A stretch of 64,000 nucleotides of DNA, taken from an uncultured Prevotellaceae bacterium (GTDB lineage: Bacteria > Bacteroidota > Bacteroidia > Bacteroidales > Muribaculaceae). Shown here in pieces: positions 62,774-64,000 of this stretch. Under the pieces are notes generated by a model. That model did no database searches. It was given only the letters and a program-made list of their open reading frames with translations, and was not told the origin of the DNA. The position numbers were made by a program, and so were the translations under genes. The stretch covers positions 62,001 to 126,000 of the forward strand of contig ONKF01000008.1 in the NCBI GenBank assembly GCA_900318335.1, given 5' to 3'. The first letter of the stretch is position 1, and every line of letters starts with the position of its first letter.

Positions 62774-63892
62774 ATGATACCGATGAAACGCAGCAACACC
62801 ACACTTTCAATCTGCAAGGCGATTGCCATTATACTGATGTGTGCAGGTCATGCCGAGGGGCCCAACCTCATCGTGACCTTTATCTATCTGTTCCACATGC
62901 CGGTGTTCTTTATCGCGGCAGGTTACTTCTTTGACAAGAAGTACTTGGGCGACCCATGGACCTTCTGCAAGAAGCGCTTCAACGGCCTCTATGTGCCATT
63001 CGTCAAGTGGAGCCTGTTTTTTCTCGTCTTCCACAACCTGTTCTTCAAAATCGGGCTGATGAACGAGCAATACGGCAACTGGGCTGGCGGTGTCACCCAC
63101 CCCTACAACTGGTATCAGTTCTGCCAGCGCTTGGTGCACATCATCTTCTCCATGGGCGGCTACGACGAGTTCCTGGCGGGAGCCTTCTGGTTCTTCAGGG
63201 CATTGCTGCTGTCGAGCATCGTGTTTCTTGTCCTCTACCTGTTGCTGCACAACCGCCACAAGTGGCTCAACCACGACACCGTTCCTGTCGTGATTGCTGT
63301 GCTCGCTGTGGGGTTCGCGTGGTTTAAGGTCGCCAACCACTTGAGCATCGCCACTGTTGTGCAGGGCGGCATACGCGAGTGCTGGGGCGTGTTGTTCTTC
63401 AGCCTGGGCGTGATTTACCGCCGCCTTGAGCACCGCATTCCCGAGCATTGGGCATTGACGCTGCTCTACGCGGTGCTACTGGTGATTGGAGCCACTATGG
63501 GTTTCCAGGGCATGGCATTGAGTGTTGAACTGCGCACTGTCGCCACCCTCCCCGTCACCGGAGCCATCGGCTTCCTGATGGTCCACCACATCGCCTCATG
63601 GCTTGACCGCCACGACGGCGTGGTAAAGCGTTTTATGGTCTATTGCGGCAACAACACGCTCTACATCTACATTTTCCATATCATCTCCTTCAAACTCGTT
63701 TCGGCCCTCAAAATCTGGTATTACGGTCTTGACTGGGGCCAAATCGGTTGTCACATGGTCATCCACGAGAACAGCACCACCGACCTCTTTTGGGTGCTCT
63801 ACACCATCGTCGGCACCGCTGTTCCCCTGCTTGGCATCACCCTCTACCGCCGCGTGAAAGATCACGTGCTAAGCCATAAAGGGAACAACTGA
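62774..63892 (+). CDS. acyltransferase family 3 membrane protein
   Basis: A 372-residue polytopic protein of the acyltransferase-3 (OafA/NolL) family. The start region SICKAIAIILMCAGHAEGPN carries the catalytic-type histidine (GHAE), and LFHMPVFFIAAGYFFDKKYL the second conserved segment; about ten hydrophobic helices follow. It transfers acetyl or succinyl groups to exported saccharides. The 4-bp gap to the GH9-CE4 gene suggests co-translation and a common glycan substrate, with one enzyme removing and the other adding acyl groups. A start at 62783 is also possible. Confidence 0.9.
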   Translation: MIPMKRSNTTLSICKAIAIILMCAGHAEGPNLIVTFIYLFHMPVFFIAAGYFFDKKYLGDPWTFCKKRFNGLYVPFVKWSLFFLVFHNLFFKIGLMNEQYGNWAGGVTHPYNWYQFCQRLVHIIFSMGGYDEFLAGAFWFFRALLLSSIVFLVLYLLLHNRHKWLNHDTVPVVIAVLAVGFAWFKVANHLSIATVVQGGIRECWGVLFFSLGVIYRRLEHRIPEHWALTLLYAVLLVIGATMGFQGMALSVELRTVATLPVTGAIGFLMVHHIASWLDRHDGVVKRFMVYCGNNTLYIYIFHIISFKLVSALKIWYYGLDWGQIGCHMVIHENSTTDLFWVLYTIVGTAVPLLGITLYRRVKDHVLSHKGNN

Positions 63893-63951
63893 TGCAATAG
63901 CATCAGCACTTGAGCCATTGACATAAACGAAAAAAATGCTATAGAAAGGAT

Positions 63952-64000
63952 TCAAGCCCCGATGTTGCAGATGGCTTGCTTGACTTGTGCCATATTGCTG
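63952..64000 (-). CDS. C-terminal end of an unidentified minus-strand gene (partial)
   Basis: The minus strand is open from the window edge to a stop at 63952-63954, encoding at least SNMAQVKQAICNIGA. Only 15 residues are visible and the frame could be chance, so no family can be named. It is convergent with the acyltransferase gene. Confidence 0.3.
   Translation of the reverse strand, partial: SNMAQVKQAICNIGA

Overview
The window looks like a chromosomal segment of an uncultivated-type Bacteroidales bacterium, most likely Muribaculaceae. The signs are Bacteroidetes promoters (TTG, about 19-21 bp, TAnnTTTG), a TonB/OmpA-style envelope proteome, many secreted proteins ending in dockerin-like Ca-binding repeats, and FtsX-type ABC permeases. 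The family-level assignment is inference. I see no phage, conjugative or CRISPR genes.

Layout. 0-5 kb: a truncated gene of unknown function, two secreted dockerin proteins and a DJ-1/PfpI protein. 5.1-5.7 kb: two tandem identical tRNA-Val(UAC) units converging on an SRP RNA gene. 5.8-8.6 kb: an alanine/glycine symporter and a secreted protein. 8.66-8.83 kb: a MITE-like element. 9-19 kb: a glycerol-3-phosphate regulon, glpA-glpB-glpC-glpT-GDPD lipoprotein-porin, divergent from a DeoR/GlpR repressor, with TTTCG repeats between them. Together these genes could take up phosphodiesters through the porin, hydrolyse them, import G3P and oxidise it. 19.3-21 kb: a BlaI/M56-TonB signalling pair. 21-26 kb: ApbE, two small beta-barrels, and an MBOAT/SGNH O-acylation pair. 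26-30 kb: dipeptide epimerase, NlpC/P60 and transglutaminase proteins, a murein-peptide salvage set. 46.8-59.9 kb: housekeeping genes (rlmD, TPR, mscS, PAP2 phosphatase, ileS, DksA-like, lspA, DUF4296 lipoprotein, split chromate transporter) and a dockerin protein. 60-64 kb: a GH9-CE4 fusion enzyme followed by an acyltransferase.

The most unusual part is 30-45 kb. A two-component system (histidine kinase plus an NtrC-like response regulator without an AAA+ domain) is followed by an LRR-dockerin protein, a cluster of related dockerin proteins (one with an in-frame stop), a 29-residue hydrophobic peptide ORF, an FtsX/LolD-type ABC transporter and a large subtilase. Four intergenic sites here share a TGT-N11-ACA palindrome. 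In three of them two boxes stand exactly 23 bp apart and exactly 49 bp before a -7 element. At two sites the box is exactly 70 bp from a -7 element reading the other way. I read this as one locus under one dedicated regulator; the adjacent response regulator is the obvious candidate. The system, including a family of secreted proteins with conserved PNG-x-H and NL(Y/F/W)G motifs but no visible cohesin partner, looks undescribed to me.
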